From assembly GCA_002311025.1 (NCBI GenBank), contig DBYY01000009.1:1-64000 (forward strand): a stretch of 64,000 bases of DNA, read 5' to 3'. Made by a program: the position numbers and the translations under genes. Of this stretch, positions 54,578 to 63,915 are shown piece after piece. The DNA is from Candidatus Proelusimicrobium tauri (lineage in GTDB: Bacteria > Elusimicrobiota > Elusimicrobia > Elusimicrobiales > Elusimicrobiaceae). The notes under the pieces were generated by a model that was not told the origin of the DNA, made no database searches, and saw nothing but the letters and a program-made list of their open reading frames with translations. Position 1 is the first letter of the stretch. The number at the start of each line of letters is the position of its first letter.

Positions 54578-55810
54578 TTACATATTGCTGCCGATTTCTG
54601 ACATTTTAAATATCGGCAAGAATATTGATAATACCAAAACAGCAATAATAGCACCTATACCTACAATTAAAATAGGGTCTATCAATGCAGAGAAACGGGC
54701 AATGAACTGGTTAATTTGTTCCGTATAGAATTTTGATAAGGTTTGTAAAATATGCGGTAAACGACCAGATTCTTCACCCATCAGCATCATTTCTGTCATA
54801 AGACCGGGGAACATTCCGGAATGTCTGAAACCTTCCGAAGTGCTCTTTCCGCTTGCGACATCTTTTTTAGCCACGATTAAAGCATTTTGTATCAAAACAT
54901 TACCCGCAAAAGATTCTTCCATAACGGACAAAACGTTAATAATACTCACACCGCTTGTCAAAAGGGTTGCCATTGAAGACAAAATTCTTTCAAAATAAAT
55001 ATTTGAAATAAAGTTACCAAATATTGGCACAGTCAAGTGGAACTTATGCCACATTTTTTTACCCGAAGGGGTTCTGATAAACAAGATAAAGAGAGTTACC
55101 AAGGAAAAAATACCAAGCACTATTAAAATTAAGTGTTCTCTTATACCTCTTGCTATAGCAACAATTGCTAAAGTAAGTGGCGGCAAATCAATACTAAAGT
55201 CATCGAAAATTTGTGCAAATGTAGGAACAATACCCACAACGAAATATATTAAAACACCTATTGCCATAACAAACAAAACAGCAGGATAGGTAATAGCCGT
55301 AATAATTTTACTTTTAAGACCTTCACTCGTCTTAATATAGTTAGCAATTTGTAACAGAGAATCCGCAAGTTGTCCGCCGACTTCACCTGCTTGCACCATA
55401 GAAACCCAAGTATGGTCAAAAACTTTCGGATATTTTGCCAAAGAACCGCTTAAAGTATTACCGGAAGCAACTTCGCGCGCAACGGCAACCAAGACCGGTC
55501 CCAAGTATTTATCAGAGGAGAAATCACCTAACAACTTAATAGCACGCACAAGAGGAACACCACCGGCAATTAAGGTAGATAACTGTTCCGCAAAGAATGC
55601 TAAAACGTGACCTGCCGGCTTAACGCTGCCGACAGCAACTTGTTTACTGAATAAACCGCCAAAACTTTTTGCCACGGGAGCAGAAACGTCAACAACCATC
55701 TCCCCCCTTGATTGCAAATAATCAATTGCTTGACTTTTGGTTGGAGCATCAACCGAACCTTTTTTAATTTTGCCTTCTAAAGTTCTAACAGTATATGTAA
55801 ATTTTGCCAT
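54578..55810 (-). CDS. pilC: T4P inner-membrane platform protein PilC/GspF
   Basis: 410 aa with two repeated T2SSF domains and three membrane helices (about 172-195, 222-250, 375-400). Features are HVLAFFAEQLSTLIAGGVPL and a related FERILSSMATLLTSGV later. It couples the PilB motor to pilin movement. It starts 4 nt after the pilB stop. Confidence 0.93.
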   Translation of the reverse strand: MAKFTYTVRTLEGKIKKGSVDAPTKSQAIDYLQSRGEMVVDVSAPVAKSFGGLFSKQVAVGSVKPAGHVLAFFAEQLSTLIAGGVPLVRAIKLLGDFSSDKYLGPVLVAVAREVASGNTLSGSLAKYPKVFDHTWVSMVQAGEVGGQLADSLLQIANYIKTSEGLKSKIITAITYPAVLFVMAIGVLIYFVVGIVPTFAQIFDDFSIDLPPLTLAIVAIARGIREHLILIVLGIFSLVTLFILFIRTPSGKKMWHKFHLTVPIFGNFISNIYFERILSSMATLLTSGVSIINVLSVMEESFAGNVLIQNALIVAKKDVASGKSTSEGFRHSGMFPGLMTEMMLMGEESGRLPHILQTLSKFYTEQINQFIARFSALIDPILIVGIGAIIAVLVLSIFLPIFKMSEIGSNM

Positions 55811-55814
55811 ATTC

Positions 55815-57566
55815 CTATTCCTCTGACATTGTTACAGCCATAACTTCTTCAATAGAGGTAATACCTCTTACTGCTTTACGCCACGCACTTGCTCTTAAGT
55901 TCCAAGCACCGCCGGAAGTAGCCGCTTTTCTCAGTTCTATCAAATCCTTTGTCTTATAAATTGTATTTCTTGTGGCGTCGTTTATTTTAAAGACTTCATA
56001 GATTGCTTTTCTACCTTGGTAACCTATGTCGTTACATTTAGAACAACCCGTAGGTCTAAAGAAAGTCCAAGACTGTCTATCACTTTCCGGCAACATAGAT
56101 TCTTTGTAAATAAGTTCAAGTTCTTCTTTTGTCGGTATATAAGGCGTTTTACAATAGGGACATAATACACGAACAAGACGCTGTGCCGCCACTAAGGCAA
56201 GGGAACTTGCAAGTAAGAACGGTTCCACACCCATATCAATCATACGGGGAATTGCACCGATAGCCTCGTTAGTGTGCAAAGTAGATAGCACTAAGTGACC
56301 GGTCATAGCAGCCTTTAAGCAACTTTCCGCAGTTTCCGAGTCGCGGACTTCACCGACCAGAATTACGTCCGGGTCTTGACGTAAGAAAGATCTTAAACCT
56401 GCCGCGAAGGTAAGCCCAATTTGAGGCTTAACCTGAACCTGACTGATACCGGCAAGTTTGTATTCCACCGGGTCTTCAAGCGTCATATAGTTTAATTCCG
56501 GTGTTTTAATAGTCGTTAAAACGGCGTTTAGGGTTGTAGTTTTACCGGAACCTGTCGGACCGGTTAAGAAAATGAGACCGTGAGGCATAGCGCAGGCCTC
56601 TAAGAAGTCCCTTTTCTGCCTTGGTTCAAAACCGAGTTTATCAATGTTTAAATCGCCGGTTCCTTTATCCAAAATACGAAGAACGAGTTTTTCACCGAAC
56701 ACTGTCGGACATACTGACACACGGAGTTCGATGGTTCTGTTATGGAATTTTACAGCGAAACTACCGTCTTGCGGCAAACGCTTTTCAGCAATATCCAATC
56801 TTGAAAGAATTTTAATACGGGAAATGATTGCTGAAACTGCTTCCCTTGGGGGAGGGGTCCTTTCATACAAAGAACCGTCAATTCTGAAACGCAAGGAAAC
56901 CCTTTCGTCAAACAGTTCTAGGTGAATATCTGAAACCCTTTCTGACATTGCCTGGCGCAAAATGGCGTTAACCATACGAACATAATGGCTACCCGCCCCA
57001 CCGACAAGACTTTCCCTATCCAAATCTAGTTTATCTCCTGCTGTTCCGATATTATCCAAAGCGGCATCACTTTCATCCGTATCGGTAATTTCATTTGCCT
57101 TTTCGGCTACGACATCGGAAAGTTGGTCCTTTTTGGAATAGAATTTATCCAAAGCAGCAAAAAGTTGTGATTTGGGTGCGATGAAGGGCTGTATTTCAAG
57201 CCCTGTCATCATTTTTAAATTGTCAAGTAAGAGAACGTTAGAAGGTTCTATCATCGCCACAGCAATTGAGTCTTCTTCCATAAACAAAGGTAAGACTAAA
57301 TTTTCTCTGGCGAATTTTTCATCAATAATTTCCCCTAAATTCTGATCCTTTTCGGAATTTAAGATACCATTTTCCCAACTTGCATAGGGCACGGATAATT
57401 GGGCCGAAGTTGCCATCGCAATATCTTCTTCTTTAACAAGACCCAAAGCCAATATGGAATCTACTAAGGGTATATCATTCTGTCTTGAATGAAGTTCTGC
57501 CTTATGCAAATTCTCTTCACTAAGTTTGCCCTGTTCAGTTAATATATCTACAAGTCTTTTCGGCAT
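55815..57566 (-). CDS. pilB: T4P assembly ATPase PilB/GspE
   Basis: 583 aa. N-terminal MshEN-like domain (about 1-140), then the GspE ATPase: Walker A GPTGSGKTTT, Walker B ILVGEVRDSETAE, and the zinc tetracysteine CPYC ... CSKC. It powers pilus extension. All catalytic residues are present. No PilT-type retraction ATPase is in the window. 38 nt from pilQ. Confidence 0.95.
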   Translation of the reverse strand: MPKRLVDILTEQGKLSEENLHKAELHSRQNDIPLVDSILALGLVKEEDIAMATSAQLSVPYASWENGILNSEKDQNLGEIIDEKFARENLVLPLFMEEDSIAVAMIEPSNVLLLDNLKMMTGLEIQPFIAPKSQLFAALDKFYSKKDQLSDVVAEKANEITDTDESDAALDNIGTAGDKLDLDRESLVGGAGSHYVRMVNAILRQAMSERVSDIHLELFDERVSLRFRIDGSLYERTPPPREAVSAIISRIKILSRLDIAEKRLPQDGSFAVKFHNRTIELRVSVCPTVFGEKLVLRILDKGTGDLNIDKLGFEPRQKRDFLEACAMPHGLIFLTGPTGSGKTTTLNAVLTTIKTPELNYMTLEDPVEYKLAGISQVQVKPQIGLTFAAGLRSFLRQDPDVILVGEVRDSETAESCLKAAMTGHLVLSTLHTNEAIGAIPRMIDMGVEPFLLASSLALVAAQRLVRVLCPYCKTPYIPTKEELELIYKESMLPESDRQSWTFFRPTGCSKCNDIGYQGRKAIYEVFKINDATRNTIYKTKDLIELRKAATSGGAWNLRASAWRKAVRGITSIEEVMAVTMSEE

Positions 57567-57603
57567 ATTGATTACCTTCTTTGTCCCCTAAAATAGAATT
57601 TTG

Positions 57604-59178
57604 TTATTCAGAAAGCACCGTAGGTGTTAAGAAAATAACAAGATCCGTTGTTGATTTCGTTTTCTGTTTGCTGGTGAATAACCAACCAAGCACAGGTATT
57701 TGACCAAGAACAGGAACTTTGGTAACAGTTTCTTTTTCTGTTGATTGGAGTAAACCGCCTAACACAACGGTTTGACCGCTTTTAACTCTGACCAAAGTAG
57801 AAACCGCACGGGTAACTGTATCGTAAGTTTCTTGATCTTTTGAAATTGCTTCCGAAGGAACAAGATCTGAGTAAGAAGGAGCAACAGTCAAAGTTACATA
57901 ACCTTCTTTGTTAACTTGCGGGGTAACCGTCAATTTAAGACCGACAGTTTTTCTTTCAACACCGCTATAACTTGTATCAGAACCGCTGTTTGTGTTCTTG
58001 GTAACGTTACTTACGGCTGCTTCTCTTGCAGAAGTAATAACTGCAGGACTGTTATTCATTGTGATAACTTTCGGTTTACCTAAACTTCTTGCTTCACCAT
58101 TAGACATTAAGGCCTTGAAAACAATAGATAAAGTTGAAAAATCTAATTCCCAACCGTCGCCTACCGTATTATTACCGTTAGCACCGAACCATTTTAAAAT
58201 ATTACCGGAAGAATCTTTTTTAAACCAAGTCCAAGGAACATTGGTTTTACCGGCATTAAAAGTTCCTTCAACATTCCAGTTGAAACCGACATCAAAACCG
58301 CTGGATTTTGAAACTTCAACAATTTGTGCTTCAATTAATACTTGAGGTGCTTTAACATCGAGTTCTGCTAAAATTGCTTCAATTTGTGGGAAAACTTCCG
58401 GCACATCGGAAACAATTAATTTATTTGTTCTCGCGTCAACGGCTATTCTGCCTTTGGGGGAAAGAACACTCTTGATAACATCCAAAATAGCAGAACCGTC
58501 ATTAGAACCTGAACTACCACTGCTGGAGTTGTTATTTCCGGAACCTAAAGTAAAACCGGGTCCGCCGGAAGAAGATGAATTAGAATCAAAAACATTTACT
58601 GAAGAAAGACCGGTGGAACCACTACCTAAAGCGGTTGAAGTGGAATCCGCAGGCATAATATTCTTCATATTTTGAGACATCGTTGATTGCGGTTGCAAAG
58701 AAACATAGTTTAAAGTATAAACTTTTGTTATGAGGTCAGGTGATTCATCAGATCTTTGGGTAATAACATAGTTATCACTTTTACCGATGCGTTGATAAGT
58801 TAAACCTTGCACTCTTAAGAGAGTATCAAGGGCTTCCCTTGCCGTTACATCCTTAAGAGAAGCGGTAACTTTCTTTTCCGCATATTTCTCATTGTCCATA
58901 ATAAAGTTAATTTTGCTTTGTCTAGCAATACTAGACAAAAAAGTGCCGATAGGCATGTTATTAACATTTACGGAAACTCTTTTGTCTAAGGCCTCATTTT
59001 CATCTGCCCCTTGATATAAAGATGTTTCTGATTTGCCTGCTTTTGCTGCCTGCAAATCGTCAGATACAACCACTTTTGCTGATCCAGATGAATTTGTTTG
59101 AGCGTTTACTGCAACAGGTGCAAAAACCTGCCCGATAACAAAAACATAAGCCATCAACAGCGCTATTTTCTTATTCAT
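57604..59178 (-). CDS. pilQ: T4P outer-membrane secretin PilQ
   Basis: 524 aa. Signal peptide at about 1-26. STN/N-type domains (about 70-150, with VNVNNMPIGTFLSSIARQS), a Ser/Gly-rich stretch (about 190-225), then the secretin core to the end, including GQTVVLGGLLQSTEKE and VPVLGQIPVLGWLF. It forms the pilus exit channel. No AMIN domains, so shorter than Pseudomonas PilQ. AGGAGG precedes the ATG. Confidence 0.93.
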   Translation of the reverse strand: MNKKIALLMAYVFVIGQVFAPVAVNAQTNSSGSAKVVVSDDLQAAKAGKSETSLYQGADENEALDKRVSVNVNNMPIGTFLSSIARQSKINFIMDNEKYAEKKVTASLKDVTAREALDTLLRVQGLTYQRIGKSDNYVITQRSDESPDLITKVYTLNYVSLQPQSTMSQNMKNIMPADSTSTALGSGSTGLSSVNVFDSNSSSSGGPGFTLGSGNNNSSSGSSGSNDGSAILDVIKSVLSPKGRIAVDARTNKLIVSDVPEVFPQIEAILAELDVKAPQVLIEAQIVEVSKSSGFDVGFNWNVEGTFNAGKTNVPWTWFKKDSSGNILKWFGANGNNTVGDGWELDFSTLSIVFKALMSNGEARSLGKPKVITMNNSPAVITSAREAAVSNVTKNTNSGSDTSYSGVERKTVGLKLTVTPQVNKEGYVTLTVAPSYSDLVPSEAISKDQETYDTVTRAVSTLVRVKSGQTVVLGGLLQSTEKETVTKVPVLGQIPVLGWLFTSKQKTKSTTDLVIFLTPTVLSE

Positions 59179-59223
59179 TACTTCCTCCTTAATTTTTTAC
59201 TTCTCAATATTTTTTACTAAATA

Positions 59224-59745
59224 CTACAAAGCGTCCTTTTCTTTAGGAATAGGCAAAGAAAAATCTTTCCCTTTATACTTAAAGAATATTCTTGAGCCCG
59301 TAATTTTCGTTATAGTAGCGCCGACGACTCTATCGCCGACCCCTTTAAAATCATTGTTTATCTGAACTTCATCACCCATCATACCCTGTATTTTAATTTT
59401 GCCAACAATAGCCAAATGGGGATTTGCTTTTAAATAAGCCTCTCTTGCAATTTTATCTTCTTCTGCTTTTTTTGCGGCAATCAAAGCGTCCTCTTTTGCC
59501 TTTTTTTCCTTTGCGATTCTTTCAATTTCCGCTCTGCGCGCTTTTTCGATACTTGAAACTTCATCTCTGGATAAAAAAGGATCTCTTTTATTCTTAGGAG
59601 AAAACTGCACTCTTGTATCTTCTTTCTTTACTTTTTTCTCCGCATTAGTATCTACGGTTTTTTCCGCAACCTCTATTTGAGCAAAACATAAAACGGGCAT
59701 AAAAACAAGAATGCTCAATAGGGCCAAATAAAATAATTTTTTCAT
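59224..59745 (-). CDS. pilP: PilP-like periplasmic protein
   Basis: 173 aa. Signal peptide at about 1-22. A charged, likely coiled helix (about 55-105), then a small beta domain (about 110-165) like the PilP/GspC homology region. It would link the PilMNO inner-membrane complex to PilQ. Identity rests on size, the domain and position between pilO and pilQ. Confidence 0.78.
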   Translation of the reverse strand: MKKLFYLALLSILVFMPVLCFAQIEVAEKTVDTNAEKKVKKEDTRVQFSPKNKRDPFLSRDEVSSIEKARRAEIERIAKEKKAKEDALIAAKKAEEDKIAREAYLKANPHLAIVGKIKIQGMMGDEVQINNDFKGVGDRVVGATITKITGSRIFFKYKGKDFSLPIPKEKDAL

Positions 59746-59746
59746 T

Positions 59747-60343
59747 TTATCTCCTCTTCTTGTCAGATGTATTCCCTACCATCTTATGTTCTTCTAAAAA
59801 GGCCGTGTAAACTTCTATTTTTATAGAAATTTTACCTAAAGTGGCATCTTTTCTATCAAGACTTAACTTATTGATTCTTAGAAATTGAGGGTTATTTTCT
59901 ATACTCTCAACTAAGCGCCCGACCTGGCTATAAGTTAATTCTCCTGTTATCTCGGCCGTAGAAATTTCCAAAATACCATAAGGTAAATTGGCTCCTTTAT
60001 TATATTTTATTGCGTCCTTCAAGTTTAACTTGTTTGCAATTGCTTCTATCTGTAAAAGAATCCATTCGTTCTTCTGCCCTGACGGCGGCAACTGGGCAAG
60101 AAGATTTTGATATCTGGTTTTCCCTGCCCTATAATCTCTTTCACTTTCGGCTTCTACTTTTTGTGCTTCAACTTTTCTATTTATATCCTCAACAGTGTCA
60201 CGCGCCTTACCGTTAAGAACATATATAACAAGAATAAATACCCCAATTAGAATTAAAGGTCTTATAAAAGGAACCCAATTCCTATATTCTATAAGCACCT
60301 GCAAGTTTTTTACATCTTCTTTTATCTTTTCACCAAAACTCAT
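59747..60343 (-). CDS. pilO: PilO-like inner-membrane protein
   Basis: 198 aa. One N-terminal helix (about 28-47), a coiled coil (about 52-85), then a ferredoxin-like domain, the PilO arrangement. ATG 60343 has AAAGGA 8 nt upstream and lies 4 nt after the pilMN stop; a GTG at 60361 in the same frame is less likely. Part of the alignment complex with PilMN and PilP. Confidence 0.82.
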   Translation of the reverse strand: MSFGEKIKEDVKNLQVLIEYRNWVPFIRPLILIGVFILVIYVLNGKARDTVEDINRKVEAQKVEAESERDYRAGKTRYQNLLAQLPPSGQKNEWILLQIEAIANKLNLKDAIKYNKGANLPYGILEISTAEITGELTYSQVGRLVESIENNPQFLRINKLSLDRKDATLGKISIKIEVYTAFLEEHKMVGNTSDKKRR

Positions 60344-60347
60344 ATTT

Positions 60348-61916
60348 TTATTCCTTTTCACATTTCATAGAAAACATTGTCCCCAAAACAGTGCTTTTGT
60401 CAGTCGGAGGATAAGTCCACTTAATATTGTTTTTACACAAGTCTGCCATAACGGAAGCCGTATCCATCTTTGTATTAAATTTGGCGGCTTCGTTATACTC
60501 AACTTTACTTCCCTCCAAGGAATGTATCACACCGGCAATTACCATGTTATCTTTTGCCCTTCCGGACTTACTTGCCATAGGATATTGAATTTGTATATTG
60601 GTAAAATACATTTCATCTGGCATCAAATCAGGTAAAGCAGATAACTTGGCTGTATACTTAGGTTGAACAATTAAGTCAGATAAATCTTTACTATTTTCCC
60701 TCATTGAAGCGACCCTATCTTTTATCTGATTTGCGGATAAACCTTTAAATTCATCAACGCTATTTTCATTTACGACATTATTTTTTTCAAAGTGACGAGC
60801 CTTACTTATAGCACTAAATTGAACAAAAAGGAACCAACCTAATAACAAAAGAATTATTAAGACGGTCAATTTCCATACAGAAAAAGTCCCCTTAATTTCT
60901 TCATCGGAAGAACGCATTTTCTTAACAAAGTCTATATCTGCCACATTGGTATTGATATATTTCAAACAAGCGCCCATTGCCGCAATTTCGGCAAAACCGC
61001 TAACTTTGAACCCGAAAATATCTTCTATATTCCATTTGCGAACATTTTTCTTGGTTTCCATTTCCAAAAGAGGAGTCCAATCCATCTGCGAAGGTTGCGA
61101 TATAACAACAATATCTTCAAAAACATTCTTTTCTATTTGTTTGGAAATAAAGTCAATACAATTATTAACTTCCAAGCGGTTTCTTGTCCCCATAGAAGGA
61201 TTAAGTTCCACTTCCCTCATTAAAACGGGAGTATCGTTTATTGCAAATAAGAACTGCCCTTCATAGGAAGAAAAGTGTGCATAAATTTGCCCGACATTTT
61301 TTTGTGCCTCTTTATCGGTTTGATTAAAAAGTCTAAAGACAGAAAGCGGTGCTGTTTCCACAGAGACAAGATTTAAACCGATTTCTCTCATCCCTGCTTC
61401 CAAAGTTCCCACTATAATTTTAGAAGTCAAAGAAAACACCACTTCCAACTGCTTATTTTTTGTTAAATCCGCATTAAACGGTTTTACGCTAAAATCATAA
61501 ACCGCTCTGTCAAAAGGATAATGAATATACTTTCTCGCCTGCAAAGGAACCGAAGATTTCCAATGGTTTCTTGCTACATCGGGCATCACAAAATGACGAT
61601 GAACGCTAAAGTTAGGTGCCAAAGAAACCACAACATCTTTTGAAACCCATTCTCTGCTTTCAATAATTTTCTTTATCGGTTCAAGCCAATGTTTAGGCGA
61701 AGCAAAAAAACCTTCGTTTAATTCAGCAGGACGCAATAGATCCGAGCGGACATCCTTAAGAGCCAACTTCACAAGGGAATCAACTTCTATTCCGCCGGAT
61801 TTTTCCAAAATCTGAGCGACATAAATATCCGTTAAAGAAATGTATATACCTATACAATTCTTTACTTCCGCTCTCTTAATACCTAAAAGATTTTCTAAAG
61901 ATTTCTTCAAACTCAT
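60348..61916 (-). CDS. PilM-PilN fusion protein
   Basis: 522 aa. Residues ~15-335 form an actin-like PilM domain (start CIGIYISLTDIYVAQIL; VSLAPNFSVHRHFVMPD; QARKYIHYPFDRAVYDF). A membrane helix at about 350-368 and a periplasmic PilN-like part (coiled coil, then the domain with MYFTNIQIQYPM) follow. In most species PilM and PilN are separate genes. Leaderless-type promoter directly before the ATG. First of the pilM-X transcript. Confidence 0.85.
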   Translation of the reverse strand: MSLKKSLENLLGIKRAEVKNCIGIYISLTDIYVAQILEKSGGIEVDSLVKLALKDVRSDLLRPAELNEGFFASPKHWLEPIKKIIESREWVSKDVVVSLAPNFSVHRHFVMPDVARNHWKSSVPLQARKYIHYPFDRAVYDFSVKPFNADLTKNKQLEVVFSLTSKIIVGTLEAGMREIGLNLVSVETAPLSVFRLFNQTDKEAQKNVGQIYAHFSSYEGQFLFAINDTPVLMREVELNPSMGTRNRLEVNNCIDFISKQIEKNVFEDIVVISQPSQMDWTPLLEMETKKNVRKWNIEDIFGFKVSGFAEIAAMGACLKYINTNVADIDFVKKMRSSDEEIKGTFSVWKLTVLIILLLLGWFLFVQFSAISKARHFEKNNVVNENSVDEFKGLSANQIKDRVASMRENSKDLSDLIVQPKYTAKLSALPDLMPDEMYFTNIQIQYPMASKSGRAKDNMVIAGVIHSLEGSKVEYNEAAKFNTKMDTASVMADLCKNNIKWTYPPTDKSTVLGTMFSMKCEKE

Positions 61917-61922
61917 ATATAT

Positions 61923-61928
61923 ATTATA
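61923..61928 (-). promoter_or_regulatory. -10 box 6 nt before the pilMN start (leaderless type)
   Basis: Minus strand TATAAT, then ATATAT, then the ATG at 61916. A TTGTAA at 61950-61945 may serve as -35. It lies in the 28-nt gap after the OmpA-like gene. Confidence 0.55.
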
Positions 61929-61944
61929 CTCTTATTGTTTTGTA

Positions 61945-63876
61945 TTACAAGAGATCTTCTAAAGAAGATTCGTAATCTCCCCCATTATCCGGACTTGCGG
62001 ACGGATTCACCACTCCCTGTTGACTGCTGGTTTGTGTCGTAACTGTTGTTGTAGTAGTGGTAGTGGTTGTTCCGTTTGTTTCCGTTGTGTGTGTTGTATA
62101 TGTCGAACTTGAATTATTTTCATAACTCGAAGTTTCGGAAGAAACATCAATTGTTTCTTGTTGAACAGCACCTTGTTTCTTTAAAATCTTTGCGGGCTTC
62201 TTCCACAAGCGCGGTGTAGTATAATCTAATTCTCCTTGTTTAACAGTTTGCGCCGTCTTTGCGGTCTTTGCCGTCTTAGCGGTTTTTACATTTTGAGTTT
62301 TTTCTTTGTTAGAAACAAGTTCAACTTTGCGGCGGACAATTTTTTCTTTACCTTTATTATCTTTTGCTCTTAACATTAAAGTGTATTTTCCATCCGGTAA
62401 AGTAGCGCCTAAAAATTGTTTTTTACCGTTCCAATAAATTTGTTCATAAACGGAATCTTTGCCGGATACTTGGCGAACGATATAATATTTTCCGTCTGAA
62501 GCATGTTGGATTATTTGAAGTTTCCAATCGGCTATCGGAGCAGCAGTTTCTACTACGGAGAAATCAATTACCATCATTTCTCCCATAGAGGTATTTATCT
62601 TTTCCGGATACATACCTAAACTTAAGACAGGATAAGAATTCTTATCACTTACTTTATTATAAAGGGTAGGTGCTTTATCATAATCAAAAACTATTGAAAC
62701 ACCTTCTAAATTGCTGAATTTGGCAGGGGGTTGCTCATTAAGTAAACCCATATTGAAGTTTAACTTAGCAGAAGAAAGCCCCATGTTAATAAGATAGGAA
62801 TTTAAAGCAACTGCTTGACGCATACCCTGCAAATCAACTTCATCGGTATAAGAACCCGGCGGCAATAAAACAAAAACAGGATCTTTATAAAGAAGCATTA
62901 AAGCATAGACATCTTCCAAAACTTCTTTACCGTGTGTACTAAAAGTAATTTTATCGTCTAAGAAAATGACATCAGAATCGATATCGATAGCATCAACCTT
63001 GCCATTGCGCATGTAAACATTGACACCTTCTTGATCGTTTAATCTGTCAATTAAAGTTTTTTGCATATCCGCTAAACTTTGATCAATTTTGGCTTCTCTC
63101 TGTTCCGGACTATATTGATAATCATCCGGCACAATAAGTTCATCGGACTTAAAGTCTTCTTCAAAATCTGTCGTATAATTATCGTCTGTGGGAACAATCA
63201 AAACAATTTCTTCTTGGGAATCTGCAACTGCCCTATCAATACTGTTTTGGGCATCTTGAATTTGCTGGTTTACTCTTGCCTGTTCGTCCGAGAGTCTGGT
63301 TTCGCCTTGTTCTCTTAAAGCTAAGGCTTTTTGTTTTTCGGCTTCTAATTGAGCCTTTGCTTCTTCAATTTCTCTTTCTAACTTTGCTTGTTCTTCTAAA
63401 ATTCTTGCTTCTTCTTGTTCTTTTGCGGTCAAAATTTGTTGTTGCCCTGCTTCTAATCTTGTTTGCACTTCGTTTTGTGTAGAAACAGCGGCGTCTTTAA
63501 CATAATTTTTTCCGTCTTCATAATTTTTGGCCATTTCATTTTGAAGATCTTGCGCTTCTTGTTTATATGCTGCTTTTTGAGCCTCTAATTCTTCATCATA
63601 AGTAACGCGAACAGGCGTGCTTACGCCGCCTCTTTTGAAGTGAATCATATTGACATATTCGTTGGCAACGTTAATTTGCTCAATGTTGCCTTCCACGAAA
63701 ACATCCAAGAAACTATCCATTGCCTTTTCATATTCACCTGCTTCATAAAGTTGTTGCCCCTTCTCTAACTTATCTTGAGCAGTCAGTGCTTTAGCTCCGA
63801 ATGCGACCACTACGAAACTAAAAAGCACGCAAAAAACCGACAGCAATTTTACCAATTTATTTTTGTTATTCATCAT
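61945..63876 (-). CDS. Envelope protein with TPR-like start, coiled coil and OmpA-like domain
   Basis: 643 aa. Signal peptide at about 1-29. A TPR-like piece (GQQLYEAGEYEKAMDSFLDV) is followed by a long Glu/Gln-rich coiled coil (about 75-230). An OmpA-like region follows (about 295-400): ITFSTHGKEVLEDVYALMLL and a YLINMGLSSAKLNFNMG-type strand pattern, though degenerate. A C-terminal Lys/Thr-rich tail includes runs of Thr. It precedes pilMN; it might tether the pilus machine to peptidoglycan. Function unproven. Confidence 0.72.
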   Translation of the reverse strand: MMNNKNKLVKLLSVFCVLFSFVVVAFGAKALTAQDKLEKGQQLYEAGEYEKAMDSFLDVFVEGNIEQINVANEYVNMIHFKRGGVSTPVRVTYDEELEAQKAAYKQEAQDLQNEMAKNYEDGKNYVKDAAVSTQNEVQTRLEAGQQQILTAKEQEEARILEEQAKLEREIEEAKAQLEAEKQKALALREQGETRLSDEQARVNQQIQDAQNSIDRAVADSQEEIVLIVPTDDNYTTDFEEDFKSDELIVPDDYQYSPEQREAKIDQSLADMQKTLIDRLNDQEGVNVYMRNGKVDAIDIDSDVIFLDDKITFSTHGKEVLEDVYALMLLYKDPVFVLLPPGSYTDEVDLQGMRQAVALNSYLINMGLSSAKLNFNMGLLNEQPPAKFSNLEGVSIVFDYDKAPTLYNKVSDKNSYPVLSLGMYPEKINTSMGEMMVIDFSVVETAAPIADWKLQIIQHASDGKYYIVRQVSGKDSVYEQIYWNGKKQFLGATLPDGKYTLMLRAKDNKGKEKIVRRKVELVSNKEKTQNVKTAKTAKTAKTAQTVKQGELDYTTPRLWKKPAKILKKQGAVQQETIDVSSETSSYENNSSSTYTTHTTETNGTTTTTTTTTVTTQTSSQQGVVNPSASPDNGGDYESSLEDLL

Positions 63877-63906
63877 AAAACCTCATTACAGTAATTTATC
63901 ATAAAA

Positions 63907-63915
63907 ATTATAGCA
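63907..63915 (-). promoter_or_regulatory. Extended -10 promoter of the OmpA/TPR-like gene
   Basis: Minus strand TGCTATAAT, ~30 nt before the ATG at 63876, with GAGGT in between as ribosome site. The last ~85 nt of the window show no gene. Confidence 0.55.
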
